Shown here in pieces: positions 22,328 to 33,539 of a stretch of 64,000 bases of DNA. The first letter of the stretch is position 1, and each line of letters opens with the position of its first letter. The notes under the pieces were generated by a model. That model did not search any database. It saw nothing but the letters and a program-made list of their open reading frames with translations, and was not told the DNA's origin. Source of the stretch: Liquidambar formosana (Eukaryota > Streptophyta > Magnoliopsida > Saxifragales > Altingiaceae); assembly GCA_039720395.1 (NCBI GenBank), contig CM077831.1:3824003-3888002 (forward strand), written 5' to 3'. A program made the position numbers and the translations under genes.

Positions 22328-24447
22328 ATTCTGGTGCGAGTTCTCATATTTGTAATTCCATGCAGGACCTAGTGGGAAGCAGAAGGCTGAGTAAAGGAGA
22401 AGTAACCCTACGAGTGGGAAATGGAGCAAACGTTGCTGCATTAGCCGTGGGGACTTGCTGCTTGACTTTGCCTAGTGGGAGTAGTTTAGAATTATCAGGC
22501 TGTCTTTATATTCCAGAAGTTATAAGAAACATTATTTCTATTTCAGTATTATCTAAACAAGGATTTAGGTTTGTTTTTGAGGAGAATAAATGTTCTTTAT
22601 TTAAAAATGAAGAGTTCATTACTTCTGGAGTTTATGTGAATGGCCTTTATTTTCTAAACTTTATTGCAAATGTTAATTGCATAGAGCATGATAGTTCTAA
22701 ATTGAATGCAGACAAACCCAAAAGAACAAGAGATGAAGAAAACTCCGCATATGACTGGCACTTGAGACTAGGTCATATCAGTGAGAATAGGATTAACAAG
22801 ATGTGTAAGGATGGACAATTGGGTCCATTGGTTTCTATGCCCTTTCCAACTTGTGAATCTTGTTTACTAGGTAAAATGACCAAGTCACCTTTCACCGGTC
22901 ACGGTGAGAGAGCGGCAGACATATTAGGATTAATACATAGTGATGTATGTGGTCCTATGAGCATACATGCTCGTGGAGGTTTCTCTTACTTTATAACCTT
23001 TACCGATGATCATTCTAGGTATGGGTATGTGTACTTAATGAAGTACAAATCTGAACCATTTGAAAAGTTCAAAGAATTCAAATATGAAGTAGAGAAACAA
23101 ACTGGTAAAAGTATTAAAGCTCTTCGATCGGATCGAGGAGGAGAATATTTAACTGGTGAGTTTTTAGATCATCTTGTTCAAGCGGGCATTCTATCTCAAT
23201 GGACACCTCCTGGAACACCACAGCTTAATGGTGTGTCAGAAAGGAGGAATAGAACCTTATTGGATATGGTTAGGTCCATGATGAGTTACACTGATTTACC
23301 ATTGTCCTTCTGGGGACATGCCCTAGAAACTGCCGCGTACCTGTTGAACAGAGTCCCAACCAAATCTGTCTCTAAGACACCATATGAGATATGGAAAGGG
23401 AGAGCACCAAGCCTTAAACATATTAAGGTATGGGGTTGCACTGCATATGTAAAGACACATGATGCAACCAAGTTAGAATCAAGATCAATTAAATGTAGGT
23501 TTGTGGGATATCCTAAAGAGAGTTTAGGATATTATTTCTATTATCCTGATGAACAAAAGGTGTTTGTTAGTAAGTTTGCAGTCTTTCTTGAAAAAGAGTT
23601 TATTCAAGAAGGAGGCAATAACAGGAAAATAGAACTCAAAGAATTGTCTGATGAGACACAAACCGATAGTGATCCCACCCCTGTCCCTGATGAGACAGAA
23701 CCCACTAATGTACCACAACCTCTCCGTAGATCGAGTAGGGTATTTGTTGCACCTGAGAGATATGGATTTGTCAACCATAATGCAGAGGAATTGTTCCTTG
23801 GTGATAGAGAACACCCAGATGACCCTACTACTTATGGACAGGCGATTTCGGATATTGATTCGAACAAATGGCTGGAAGCTATGAAATCTGAAATGGACTC
23901 GATGTATTCCAACAAAGTCTGGACTTTAGTTGATCCACCAGAAGGTATAGTACCTATTGGCTGCAAATGGATCTTCAAAAGGAAGATAGGCTCAGATGGA
24001 AAGGTAGAGACCTACAAGGCTAGGCTAGTGGCAAAAGGTTACCGACAAAGACATGGTATTGACTATGAGGAAACCTTCTCGCCAGTGGCTATGCTTAAGT
24101 CCATTAGGATCTTGTTAGCTATAGCTGCGCACTACGATTATGAGATATGGCAAATGGATGTAAAGACCGCTTTCCTTAATGGAAACATTGAGGAAGACCT
24201 TTATATGCAGCAACCTGAGGGTTTTACATCCAGTGGTGAGGACCACAAAGTGTGCAAGCTACAGCGGTCCATTTATGGACTCAAACAAGCTTCTAGAAGC
24301 TGGAACATCCGATTCAATGAGGCAATCAAATCGTTTGGTTTCCTACAGAATATGGATGAACCATGTGTGTACAAGAAAGTTAGTGGGAGTGCGATTACCT
24401 TCTTGGTCCTATATGTTGATGACATTCTACTTATCGGAATAAAGTAG
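22300..24447 (+). CDS. pol: Copia-1 pol: protease, integrase and most of RT
   Basis: Open frame from about 22300 (first ATG 22360). Protease active site DSGASSH at 22327. Integrase zinc region (WHLRLGH, then CESCLLGK) near 22760-22880, catalytic core with Asp near 22950, SDRGGEY near 23130 and the Glu in NGVSERRNR near 23240. RT block with YKARLVAKGY near 24013 and catalytic YVDD at 24414-24425. The frame ends at TAG 24445 right after LLIG: compared with copia pol in general one A is missing in a short A run just before, and the RT/RNase H continues in another frame. Confidence 0.9.
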   Translation, partial: VSSASTWVLDSGASSHICNSMQDLVGSRRLSKGEVTLRVGNGANVAALAVGTCCLTLPSGSSLELSGCLYIPEVIRNIISISVLSKQGFRFVFEENKCSLFKNEEFITSGVYVNGLYFLNFIANVNCIEHDSSKLNADKPKRTRDEENSAYDWHLRLGHISENRINKMCKDGQLGPLVSMPFPTCESCLLGKMTKSPFTGHGERAADILGLIHSDVCGPMSIHARGGFSYFITFTDDHSRYGYVYLMKYKSEPFEKFKEFKYEVEKQTGKSIKALRSDRGGEYLTGEFLDHLVQAGILSQWTPPGTPQLNGVSERRNRTLLDMVRSMMSYTDLPLSFWGHALETAAYLLNRVPTKSVSKTPYEIWKGRAPSLKHIKVWGCTAYVKTHDATKLESRSIKCRFVGYPKESLGYYFYYPDEQKVFVSKFAVFLEKEFIQEGGNNRKIELKELSDETQTDSDPTPVPDETEPTNVPQPLRRSSRVFVAPERYGFVNHNAEELFLGDREHPDDPTTYGQAISDIDSNKWLEAMKSEMDSMYSNKVWTLVDPPEGIVPIGCKWIFKRKIGSDGKVETYKARLVAKGYRQRHGIDYEETFSPVAMLKSIRILLAIAAHYDYEIWQMDVKTAFLNGNIEEDLYMQQPEGFTSSGEDHKVCKLQRSIYGLKQASRSWNIRFNEAIKSFGFLQNMDEPCVYKKVSGSAITFLVLYVDDILLIGIK

Positions 24448-25391
24448 AAACGTTATCAAAAGTGAAAGAGTGGCTTTCACATAATTTCTCCATGAAAGAT
24501 TTGGGAGAAGCATCCTATATTCTGGGAATAAAGGTCTATAGAGATAGATCTAAAAGGATGCTAGGTCTCTCCCAATCATTGTACATAGACAAAATATTGA
24601 AAAGGTTCAATTTAGAAGATTCCAAAAGAGGTCTAATTCCTGTTAGGCATGGAATCAAGTTGTCTAAAAACATGGCACCTAAAACTCCAGAGGAGATTGC
24701 GTACATGAGGACGATTCCCTATGCTTCTGCAGTAGGGAGTCTAATGTATGCCATGTTGTGTACAAGACCAGATATCGCTTTTGGTGTAAGTGTTACAAGC
24801 AGATATCAGGCAGACCCAGGTGTGAAACACTGGGAAGCAGTCAAGGCTGTCCTTAAGTACTTAAGAAGAACTAAGGAACTATTCCTTGTCTATGGAGGAA
24901 GAAATTTAGAAATGGTTGGTTATACGGATTCAGATTTTCAATCTGACGATGATGATAGGAAATCAACATCGGGGTATGTTTTCACCTTGAATGGTGGAGC
25001 TGTAAGTTGGAGGAGCTGTAAACAGGATGTTACAGCAGACTCCACTACAGAGGCTGAGTACATTGCTGCATCAGAGGCTGCAAAGGAAGCTGTTTGGATA
25101 AAGAAGTTCATTACTGAACTGGGAGTAGTTCCTGCCATTGAGAAGCCCTTGCCATTGTTTTGTGACAACAACGGGGCTATTGCTCAAGCTAAGGAACCAC
25201 GGTCTCATCAAAAGTCCAAACACATTGAGCGTCGATTCCATGTGATTAGAGAGATCATTGGAAGAGGTGATATTAGCATACAGAAGATTCACACAACAGA
25301 AAATGTAGCAGATCCCTTCACTAAAGCTATGACCCAAGAGCAGTTGGATCCCCACAGACAGGAAATGGGTATTAGATACATTGTGGATTAG
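24448..25391 (+). CDS. pol: Copia-1 pol: RT end and RNase H (frame-shifted)
   Basis: Continues pol after the frame change near 24440. It includes the RT connection (SMKDLGEASYILGIKV) and RNase H with Asp in YTDSDF near 24931, Glu in TEAEYIA near 25050 and Asp in FCDNNGA near 25160. Ends with TAG at 25389, 20 bp before the 3' LTR. Confidence 0.9.
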
Positions 25392-25399
25392 CTATAGTG

Positions 25400-25411
25400 C
25401 AAATGGGAGAT
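25400..25411 (+). other. Copia-1 polypurine tract
   Basis: CAAATGGGAGAT immediately before the 3' LTR, the usual copia form. Confidence 0.85.
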
Positions 25412-27064
25412 TGTTAGAGTTATGCCCTAGAGCCAATCATAGAGATGATTGTTTAGGGATAAAGGAACAATCATTTGATTTCATTTATGTATGTCACATT
25501 TATTATTGATTTAATAAAAGGGCTTATTCTATTATGTTTGTATGCATCATTTATATTTACATAATATGTCCAAGGAGTTAGAGTTGAGAATATTGAATTA
25601 CAAAGAGTTGTAATTATGAGACTGTAAATATATCTCTGTACTAAACTCCTAAATCATTCCTAGTTGAAGGTTCACTATGATGGACAGTAATGAACCATAG
25701 GACTAGCACTTGTTAGGTTGACTCTATAGGAGGATAGCTGGTCTCAAGCTATTTGTGTAAAGACACTACAACCAACAGGTGGGTGCCTGTTAATAGAATA
25801 GGTACACTGAATGTGACCAAAGATTTGAGATAAACTGAATGGAGTTTTTACCTGCCTGTCAATCAGTTTCTCAATGTTATAGTGGTACAAGTAATCCTTA
25901 GACCTGAGACACCATAGTTACCTTATGCATGTAGCTTTAGAAGTTTGATAACACTAAGTGCAGATTCTATTCATGGGTCTGTAAAGGTGTTCATTGGCCC
26001 TATTGCTATATGTATGAAGGCATATGAGTGATCGACAAGGAATCCATTACTCTCAGGAAAAAGAGAGAGAATGTCTCATATATCATTCATAATATAACTC
26101 ATTCAGTCCATGGCCATGGCAGTGTAAATATGGAAAGGAGTTTCCATAACTTCATTATTGAGTTGATATTTATGAATGAGTATAAAGTAATTGAACTAGG
26201 GACTTGACAAACTTCCATGTCCTATTAGTTCAATTGGAGACATTGTGTAAATGGAAGGATGCAATTGTAACCTATAAACTATAACAGAAGGGTTCTTTGA
26301 TAGATACATATTCACTTCATTAAGGACGACACCATGAACCATATGCTAAGTGTTATTCATGGTTAGTAGAAGCCCTAATTGATATAAGTGAGTTATAATC
26401 AATTAGGGAATTGGAAGGAGTTCCAATTAGACCCTAAATGGAAAGAGTTCCATTGTGCACACCTCGTGCTATTCCTACTACTTGATGATGTGAACCCAAT
26501 GGGTCACACACTGATCATGCAAGATGAGCTTTAAAGTCTATGAGAGAAAGGGTATGAGTGCATAAAGAATAGTTCTTTGAGGCCTATTTATATTTGATAT
26601 AATTTATAGGGGTTATTGTGCAATTTAGAGAAATTGCATCACACCCTAATAGGGTTTCCCCCTAGGGCCGGCCCCCTTAGTGTGGACTATATAAGTCACA
26701 CAATGATGTGTGACATCAACACAAGTTGAAATCCCAAGGGGCTGTCCAGATTTTCCAGCCTCCTTCTCTCTCTCTCCTCTCTTCTCCTTCACTAGCAACA
26801 ACAAGGAAAAGGTGGAAAGGACTTGAAGCTCTAGCTAGGTGTGGATACCGTTGGAGGCAGCACACTTGGGCTGCTCATTCACCGCTGTCCGGAATCAAAG
26901 CTTGGAGCAAAAAGGAGAAGACAAAAATTCTGTAAGTGTTCTAACCCTCTTCATAGTTAGGGTTTGATTTTGTATATGCATAGTTAGATTCATGGGCTGT
27001 GGAATCAAAGGGAAAATTTTTATATTCCGCACTTCTATTTTTCCCTCTTGTATGATTCCCAACA
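25412..27064 (+). repeat. Copia-1 3' LTR
   Basis: 1653 bp, same length as the 5' LTR. Differences seen by eye are about five single bases, for example near the 30th base and near 26349. Followed by GCTGG. Confidence 0.95.
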
Positions 27065-27921
27065 GCTGGGGCTGTGCCATCTTCACTCCATCAAAAGGTG
27101 AAGTTTCCTTATGAAGGAGCCATAGTAACGCTTCAAGGGGACTATGAATTGAAACTCGCAGGTGTGCCTATATGTGAGATACAACCCGAATCAGCAGCGA
27201 TACCGCTATCTGGGTTTGATTATGTCCAATGCATTGAGAAAGAGCTCGAAAAGGGTGAATTAATACCCTTGGACTTTTGCCCCCATGGCAACTTGCATGT
27301 TGGTGAAATCATGAGAAGAATGAGTTTCTTTCCAGGCATGGGGCTAGGGCGTCGCCAACAAGGGATCCCTACGTCTATTCAAAGCCGTGTCACCTCATAC
27401 ACCTTTGGGCTAGGATATGAGCCCTCTAGAAATGATCATGCGGAAATGCTGAAAAGGAACAAGGAGAAAGTAAGAGCCAAAGCTGAGGGAAGGGTGCCAG
27501 ACCTGGGGATCTCGCCATATCGACCTACTTTGAATGGTTACTTCGTCAAAGAAGGGGATGATTTTCTATATTGCGGGTTTCCAGAACCCACCTTTGACCA
27601 AGCTACCAAGATCCGAGTTCTGGGTTTTGAGATCTTCTTCACCGAGTGGTATCCAATCACAGCTGAAATGGTGGATGATGAAGCCATCAATGATGAGTTC
27701 TGGGAAAAGAAAGAGGAGGACTGGGCAGAGAACCTTGATGCAGGGGCTATGACTGAAATGTTCCAAAATATGATCCTCACCGTGGAAGACTCGACCATTG
27801 AAGAACTCCAGGGTTCATCCATTAGCCATACTACCATGCCACTTCTGAATTGGTACCTTGAATGTGGTGTCATTGCGGAGATCCATGAAGAAGAAGACCT
27901 TGGCCTACCTGATAGCAGCTT
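27065..27921 (+). CDS. pro: Tat-2 protease C-terminal part with G-patch-like motif
   Basis: Resumes the gag-pro frame after the Copia-1 target duplication; Tat-4 shows the uninterrupted counterpart at 51698-52548. At 27322-27366 is a G-patch-like motif (SFFPGMGLGRRQQGI). After about 100 more residues comes an acidic end. The ORF would stop at TAG 27923, but a 5' splice site GTAGGT overlaps that stop, so the final exon base is probably 27921. G-patch domains bind nucleic acid and follow the protease in betaretroviruses. Confidence 0.8.
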
Positions 27922-28092
27922 GTAGGTGTCTTAGTTTAGTAATATTTCCCTAATTCAATAAGATGTATCTACTTAACTCACCTTGTGGAGTCATAGTATT
28001 GGTACAGATTTGTTTGTTTTCTTTCTTTCTTTTGTGTGTCATTCCCATTATTCCTAGTCAATAAAGTGTGCTTTCTTTCTCTATATATGCAG
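27922..28092 (+). other. Putative intron between protease and RT in Tat-2
   Basis: Starts GTAGGT, overlapping the stop codon of gag-pro, and ends in a pyrimidine-rich stretch with TATATGCAG. Removal joins gag-pro to pol in the same frame. Tat-4 has the same sites (52549-52717) with an intron 2 bp shorter and diverged inside. Ogre elements are known to splice an intron at this place. Confidence 0.75.
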
Positions 28093-31000
28093 TGTCTCTT
28101 TTCTCTCCTCTATGGATATTTATGGCATGGATATAGATCCTAGGAACGATGTCCCCCCGGAGCTCGTTGAGCAAAGGAAAAGGGGCGTCACCGAACCTAA
28201 TATGGATGAATTGGAATCAATCAACTTAGGGACGAATGAATTGCCAAGAATAGTTAAAATTGGGAAAACCCTCTCCCCCGTTGAAAAAGAAAAGATGATC
28301 TCCCTCTTGAAAGCCAACATTATGGCTTTTGCATGGTCTTATGAAGACATGCCTGGCATCGACCCCGATATTGTGCAACACTATATCCCCACTAATTCCC
28401 TAAAGAAGCCGGTAAAGCAGAAACTCAGAAGATTAAAACCAGAATGGGCTCTAAAAGTAAAAGAAGAGGTAACTAAACAACTAGACGCGGGTTTCCTCCA
28501 AGTTGTGGAGTACCCCGAGTGGTTGTCGAATATAGTGCCTGTGCCTAAAAAAGATGGGAAAGTAAGGATGTGTGTCGATTTCCGAGATCTCAACGCCGCG
28601 AGCCCTAAGGATGACTTTCCTTTACCCCATATCGACGTGTTGGTGGATAGTACAGTGGGACATGCACTCCTCTCCTTCATGGACGGATTCTCCGGGTATA
28701 ACCAGATAAAGATGGCGCCTCAAGACATGGAGAAAACAGCCTTTATCACGCAATGGGGAACGTACTGTTACAAGGTAATGCCTTTTGGCTTAAGAAACGC
28801 TGGGGCTACTTACCAAAGAGCAGCTACGACCCTATTGCATGATATGATCCATAAGGAAGTCGAGGTTTACGTCGATGATATGATCGTGAAGTCCGTGGAT
28901 AGGGAAGGGCATTTCAAGGCACTAGAGAAATTCTTAGAGCGAGCAAAAAAGTACAATCTCCGTCTCAACCCACAGAAGTGTGCTTTCGGCGTCACTGCAG
29001 GCAAGCTATTGGGGTTTATGATCACTCAGAGAGGTATTGAAGTGGACCCAGGGAAGATAAAAGCTATTGTGGAGATGGAGCCGCCTAGCACTGAGAAGCA
29101 GATCCGGGGTTTTCTGGGAAGAGTTCAATACATAAGCCGATTCATTGCCAACTTAACCATGGTTTGCGAACCAATCTTCAAATTGCTTAAGAAAGGTGTG
29201 CCAAAAGTATGGAACAAAGAATGCCAAGAGGCCTTTGAGACCATTAAGAGATACTTGAGCAATCCTCCAATCTTAGTTCCCCCACGGCAAGGTGCGCCGC
29301 TTTTGTTATACTTAACGGTCACCGAAACCGCGACGGGAGCTTTGTTAGCTCAATATCTCGAAGGGTCTACAAAGGAGAATGCCATCTACTACCTAAGCAA
29401 GAAAATGACAGACTATGAAGTGAAGTACAATGCAATTGAAAAGGCTTGTGTGGCACTAGTATGGGCGACGCAGAAACTCCGGCACTACATGATGTCCTTC
29501 GAAGTGTTCTTGATAAGTCGCATGGACCCGTTAAAGTACCTGGTAGAAAGGCCGGTATTGTCATTCAGAACTGCTCGATGGTCAATTCTCCTCAACGAAT
29601 TCGACATCAAGTACGTGAATCAGAAGTCTATCAAGGGAAGCGTCATCGCAGACTACCTAGCCAGCTGTCCGGTGTCATCATCTGCTCCATTCAACGATCA
29701 GTTCCCAGACGAGGACGTGCTAGAGATTGGCAGAACAATTTGGAGAGTATACTTCGATGGGGCAGCCAATAAGAAAGGTTATGGGATAGGAGTCCTGCTG
29801 GTCTCACCTGAAGAGGCATTTACACCGTTGGCGATCAAGTTGGGGTTCGAAGCTACCAACAACATTGCTGAGTATGAGGCCTGTATCCTAGCACTGGAAG
29901 CGGCACTTGAATTGGGGATCAAAGAATTAGAAGTGTTCGGGGACTCGGCGCTAATAATTTGTCAGATAAAAGGGGAATGGAAAACTCGAGATGAGAAGCT
30001 GCTACCCTACCATGCCTACCTGGAAGCTCTAACCAAGGAGTTCTCAGAGATAGAATTTAACTACCTTTCAAGGAACAAGAACCAGTTCGCCGATGCCTTG
30101 GCGACCCTAGCATCCATGGTGGAGATACCTGAAGGGGGAAATGTGAAGCCGTTGGTGATAGAATGCCGAGACAAGTCTGTGTACTGTTGTGCAATCCGAG
30201 GAGGAGAGGTAAATGATGGCCGTCCGTGGTTCCATGACATAAAGAAGTTCATTGAAGAAAGGGAATACCCAGAAGGAGCATCTCGTATCGATAGAAAAAC
30301 CCTAAGGCGGTTGGCGAGTCACTATGTACTTTGTGGAGGAAAGCTATATCGGGGATCATACGACGGGATCCACCTGCTGTGTGTCACCGAGGAGGAAGCC
30401 GAGCATCTGATTAAAGAAATCCATGAAGGGACAGGGGCTCCGCACATGAACGGCTATATGTTGGCTAAGAAAATCATGAGGCTAGGCTATTATTGGTCCA
30501 CCATGGAAAGAGACTGCCACGCACATGTCAAGAAGTGCCACAAATGCCAACTGTTCGCCAGTGGACAACATTTGCCTTCTATGCCTTTAACAAGTATGTC
30601 GTCACCTTGGCCATTCGCAGTATGGGGGATAGATATCATCGGACAGATCAAGCCAAAGGCATCAAATGGGCATGAATACATCCTGGTCGCCATCGACTAC
30701 TTCACTAAGTGGGTGGAAGCAGCGTCCTTCAAGACCTTGAATTCCAAGAAGGTAGCACAGTTCATACAGCACAGCATCATCTATCGATATGGGGTACCGC
30801 ATGAAGTTATCTCAGACAATGGCCAGCACTTTCAGAAAGAAACCCATGAGCTCTTGCAAAAGTATGGCATAGCCCACCATCTGTCGTCACCATACCGTCC
30901 TCAGACTAATGGAGCGGTGGAAGCAGCTAACAAGAACATCAAGAAGATACTACAGAAGACTGCGGACTCACACACAGACTGGCATGAGAAGTTGCCATTG

Positions 31001-31471
31001 GCTCTATGGGGTTACAGAACATCAATAAGGTCGTCAACAGGGGCTACCCCTTATTCTCTAGTTTATGGAATGGAGGCCGTGTTGCCAGTTGAATTGGAAG
31101 TTCCTTCACTAAGAGTTGCCGTGGAGAGCCAGATAACAGAAGTGGACTGGGTTAAGAGCCGCTATGATGAGTTAGCTTTGCTGGATGAAAGGCGTTTAAG
31201 GGCGCTGTATCATGTTCAGGGGTATCAACGGAGAGTTGCCAGAGCATTCAACAAGCATGTCAAAGATCGAGGTCTAAAGAAAGGGGATGTAGTGCTGAAA
31301 GAAATCAGAGCTCCAGTGTTCGATCCGCGGGGAAAATTCAAGCCAAGTTGGGGTGGGCCATACATTATCAAAGAGATATTGCCAGCAGGGGCTGTTCGCC
31401 TCATGGATTTAGATGGAATTGAGTTCGCTCGTCCAACTAATTTGGATCAATTGAAGAAATATCATGTTTGA
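28093..31471 (+). CDS. pol: Tat-2 pol: RT, two RNase H domains, integrase
   Basis: Uninterrupted. First ATG is 28112, preceded in the same frame by residues encoded from the putative 3' splice site. RT with YVDD at residues 253-256; Ty3-type RNase H about 400-480; archaeal-type RNase H from FDGAANKKG (about 551) with NNIAEYEA and GDSALI; one H2C2 zinc module (His at 771); integrase core Asp841, Asp902 and Glu937 (D,D35E). Ends TGA 31469. This is the best-preserved part of Tat-2. Confidence 0.95.
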
Positions 31472-31803
31472 AGCCTGCTAGGTTGAAAACCCGTAAGGGC
31501 GGCCTAGGCAAAAGTTAAGGCATAAGAACTACGTAAGACCTGATTCTCCATTCAAAAACAAAAAAACAAAAAAACAAAAAAAAACAAAAAAACAAAAAAA
31601 AAAAAAAAGAAGAAAAAAAAAACCATGGAGATACGTAGGCAACCCATAAAGTTACCCTGGGTGCGGTCTAAATCAAACAAGAAAATCCCAAGTTTGATTT
31701 ATTATTGGCAATTTATTCAAAACTAAAATTGATTGACATAGCAATTCATTGGTATTAAGTAAAAGAACTATAAATATGCCATAAATATCCTATTCTATTG
31801 AGT
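31472..31803 (+). other. Tat-2 post-pol conserved block with A-rich tract
   Basis: GCCTGCTAGGTTGAAAACC and CGGCCTAGGCAAAAGTTAAGG follow pol and recur after Tat-4 pol (56095-56150). Next is a long A-rich tract (31552-31622), then ATACGTAGGCAACCCATAAAG and GGGTGCGGTC, also kept in Tat-3 and Tat-4. The word TACGTAGGC also lies in the LTRs. Probably the 3' end of the gag-pol transcript, but no signal proves it. Confidence 0.6.
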
Positions 31804-31805
31804 CT

Positions 31806-33092
31806 TCAGTTTTTCTTGGGCTTCTTTGCAGCTCGCTCCTCAGCTTTCTTCTTCTCTCTTTCATGTCTTCTTTTCTTCCTCAAGTCATGTTCATAAGCTG
31901 TTGTCACTGCTTCCATAATATCTTCTCTGCAAGATCCAAGTTCGTTGTTCTTGATAAGTCCAAAAATCCTTTCTCTTCGAGTAGTCTCTCTCTCACCTAA
32001 ATTGCTTTTCAACCATTCCTTATACTCGGGGCTCATCATATATGGACCATCAGTATTCGTAACTTGGGTTAGTATCAACTTGCTAGGCCATCGGTCCTTC
32101 GCCCAAGTCACTACAGAAAGACCCGCGGGCACCATAGGATAGTCACCTTTCAAGGAAGTGGGTATGGTTTGTATGGCGCCCATCTGACGCAGAACCCTTG
32201 AAGGCCAATAGAAGGAAGTAGACCTCAGTCCTATGAGTCTCACCATGGCGCATCCAGAAGTCTGCAGAAGCACCTGGTCACTGCAGCCCCATATGAATAC
32301 AAACCACTTGACACTCCTCCAAGAAAGGGTTTGGAAGTAACCTAGCCAATCTCTCAATGAAAATTGCCCAGGTAGTTCAATGCGGCGAAGGCAGTAATGC
32401 TGGGGCTTGTATGGTGTAATGGCAACTGGTGACAAGAAATTCAGTCTTTCAAGCAACCACATCTGCAGTAGAATGGGGCTACCTCCTAAAGGAACCTTTG
32501 GGTCCTCATGAGTTTTATCCAAACCATTCAGGGTTTCAGCTAGCACCATGGGAATCAAGTTATGGCCCTTGGCAAGGAGAGGAATCAAGTCACAGATTTG
32601 AATGGGAACATGTGGAGTACCAGTGGAAATAAGAAAACAACCAATGAGGCAAAAGGCAAGAGCATGCTTAATAGGAAAGGTAAAATTCAGAATACCTTTA
32701 CTATCACAAGCTAAAAAAGAGGTTGCCAATTTCATCAAGTCTACCATATGGTCCTTTACAAACGTAGAGGCATATTGTGAGTGAATCCCAAGTAGATTGG
32801 AGAAAGAAGTAAGAAAGCTTGGGCGAGGAGTAGGGAGAATGAAAGGACCTACCGTTGAAACTCCATACAATGCACAGAATTCCTCCATGGTTGGGCACAG
32901 TTCTTCATAGTTGAAGCGGAACACATGAACTTGAGGATCCCAAAAATATGTAGCAGCAGTCAAGAGGTTCGTTTCAAGCCTCACATGCCTCAAGGAGAGC
33001 AATGGATCCAAGCCAAAGCACTTGAACTCAGATTTTGCTTCAGCACTCATAACTCTCAAAAACCCTCCTAAAAATTTGTCTAGAGCCTCCAT
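31806..33092 (-). CDS. Antisense single-exon PMD/DUF7745-like gene of Tat-2
   Basis: 428 residues, no introns or breaks. The N-terminal third has the pattern LLTAATYFWDPQVHVF and FNYEELCPTMEEFCALYG, typical of the plant DUF7745/PMD-like family. The middle is hydrophobic-aromatic (WLGYFQTLSWRSVKWFVF). The C-terminus is strongly basic (KKRRHEREKKKAEE), a likely nuclear signal. Homologues with breaks are in Tat-3 and Tat-4 at the same place. Its function is not known. ATG 33092 lies 50 bp from a TATA box. Confidence 0.8.
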   Translation of the reverse strand: MEALDKFLGGFLRVMSAEAKSEFKCFGLDPLLSLRHVRLETNLLTAATYFWDPQVHVFRFNYEELCPTMEEFCALYGVSTVGPFILPTPRPSFLTSFSNLLGIHSQYASTFVKDHMVDLMKLATSFLACDSKGILNFTFPIKHALAFCLIGCFLISTGTPHVPIQICDLIPLLAKGHNLIPMVLAETLNGLDKTHEDPKVPLGGSPILLQMWLLERLNFLSPVAITPYKPQHYCLRRIELPGQFSLRDWLGYFQTLSWRSVKWFVFIWGCSDQVLLQTSGCAMVRLIGLRSTSFYWPSRVLRQMGAIQTIPTSLKGDYPMVPAGLSVVTWAKDRWPSKLILTQVTNTDGPYMMSPEYKEWLKSNLGERETTRRERIFGLIKNNELGSCREDIMEAVTTAYEHDLRKKRRHEREKKKAEERAAKKPKKN

Positions 33093-33141
33093 AATTTCTA
33101 ATGAATGAATACAAGTAGGTTTAGGAACCTCTTGGATGTGT

Positions 33142-33150
33142 TTTTATAGG
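33142..33150 (-). promoter_or_regulatory. TATA box of Tat-2 antisense gene
   Basis: On the gene strand CCTATAAAAAC, 50 bp upstream of the ATG. The same word stands 47-56 bp upstream of the homologous ATG in Tat-3 and Tat-4. Confidence 0.7.
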
Positions 33151-33238
33151 GAAAAGGTCACAAATCCAAGTTCAAATAGGAAAAAACCCATCAGAATAGG
33201 AAGTTTCCTATTCAAAGTGGGATTTCCGCTTCGGGCTC

Positions 33239-33290
33239 GGGTAACCACCCAGGCCTGGGCGGCTAGCCTCCCGAGGCCTGGTGGTCACCC
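33239..33290. repeat. 22-bp palindromic module, two-unit copy (Tat-2)
   Basis: Two 22-bp units plus GGTCACCC (52 bp). Each unit is GG..TA.CC followed by a dyad around AGGCCT. It lies 89 bp upstream of the antisense TATA box. The longer relatives in Tat-3 and Tat-4 have three units. Confidence 0.75.
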
Positions 33291-33539
33291 AAGCCACTTT
33301 GTTTTGGTTTTGCTTCTCGCTTTGTCTCGCCTTGACGCGTGATCAAACCTCCTTCCAAATGAGATATTCAACACTTTTTGAGCTTAAAATCAATCAAATT
33401 CCATCTTGAAATCAATTCCTTGAATTGATTTTCTGTTCAAAAGGGTTGAATATATTTCCCCTGTGTCATGCCAACTTAAGTGACAATGTGTTAAGTCACT
33501 TTCATCTTGCACCATGCTTGTTCTATCTTGATAAATTGA

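Larger units (their letters stand above)
17057..27064 (+). mobile_element. Copia-1: complete Ty1/copia LTR retrotransposon (10008 bp)
   Basis: Two LTRs of 1653 bp with about five differences, tRNA-Met primer site, a leader of about 3 kb, gag, pol in the Ty1 order (PR-IN-RT-RH), and a polypurine tract. Flanked by the 5-bp duplication GCTGG. Gag lacks about 100 residues and pol has a frameshift, so the copy is defective although its LTRs are young. The lineage within copia was not settled. Confidence 0.95.

Noticed and set aside
22300..22330. Programmed frameshift between Copia-1 gag and pol
   Set aside because: Most plant copia elements use one frame and this gag already has a large deletion, so plain damage is the simpler reading.
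31806..33092. Envelope-like third ORF
   Set aside because: It is on the opposite strand, has no signal peptide or transmembrane pattern, and matches the PMD/DUF7745 style.
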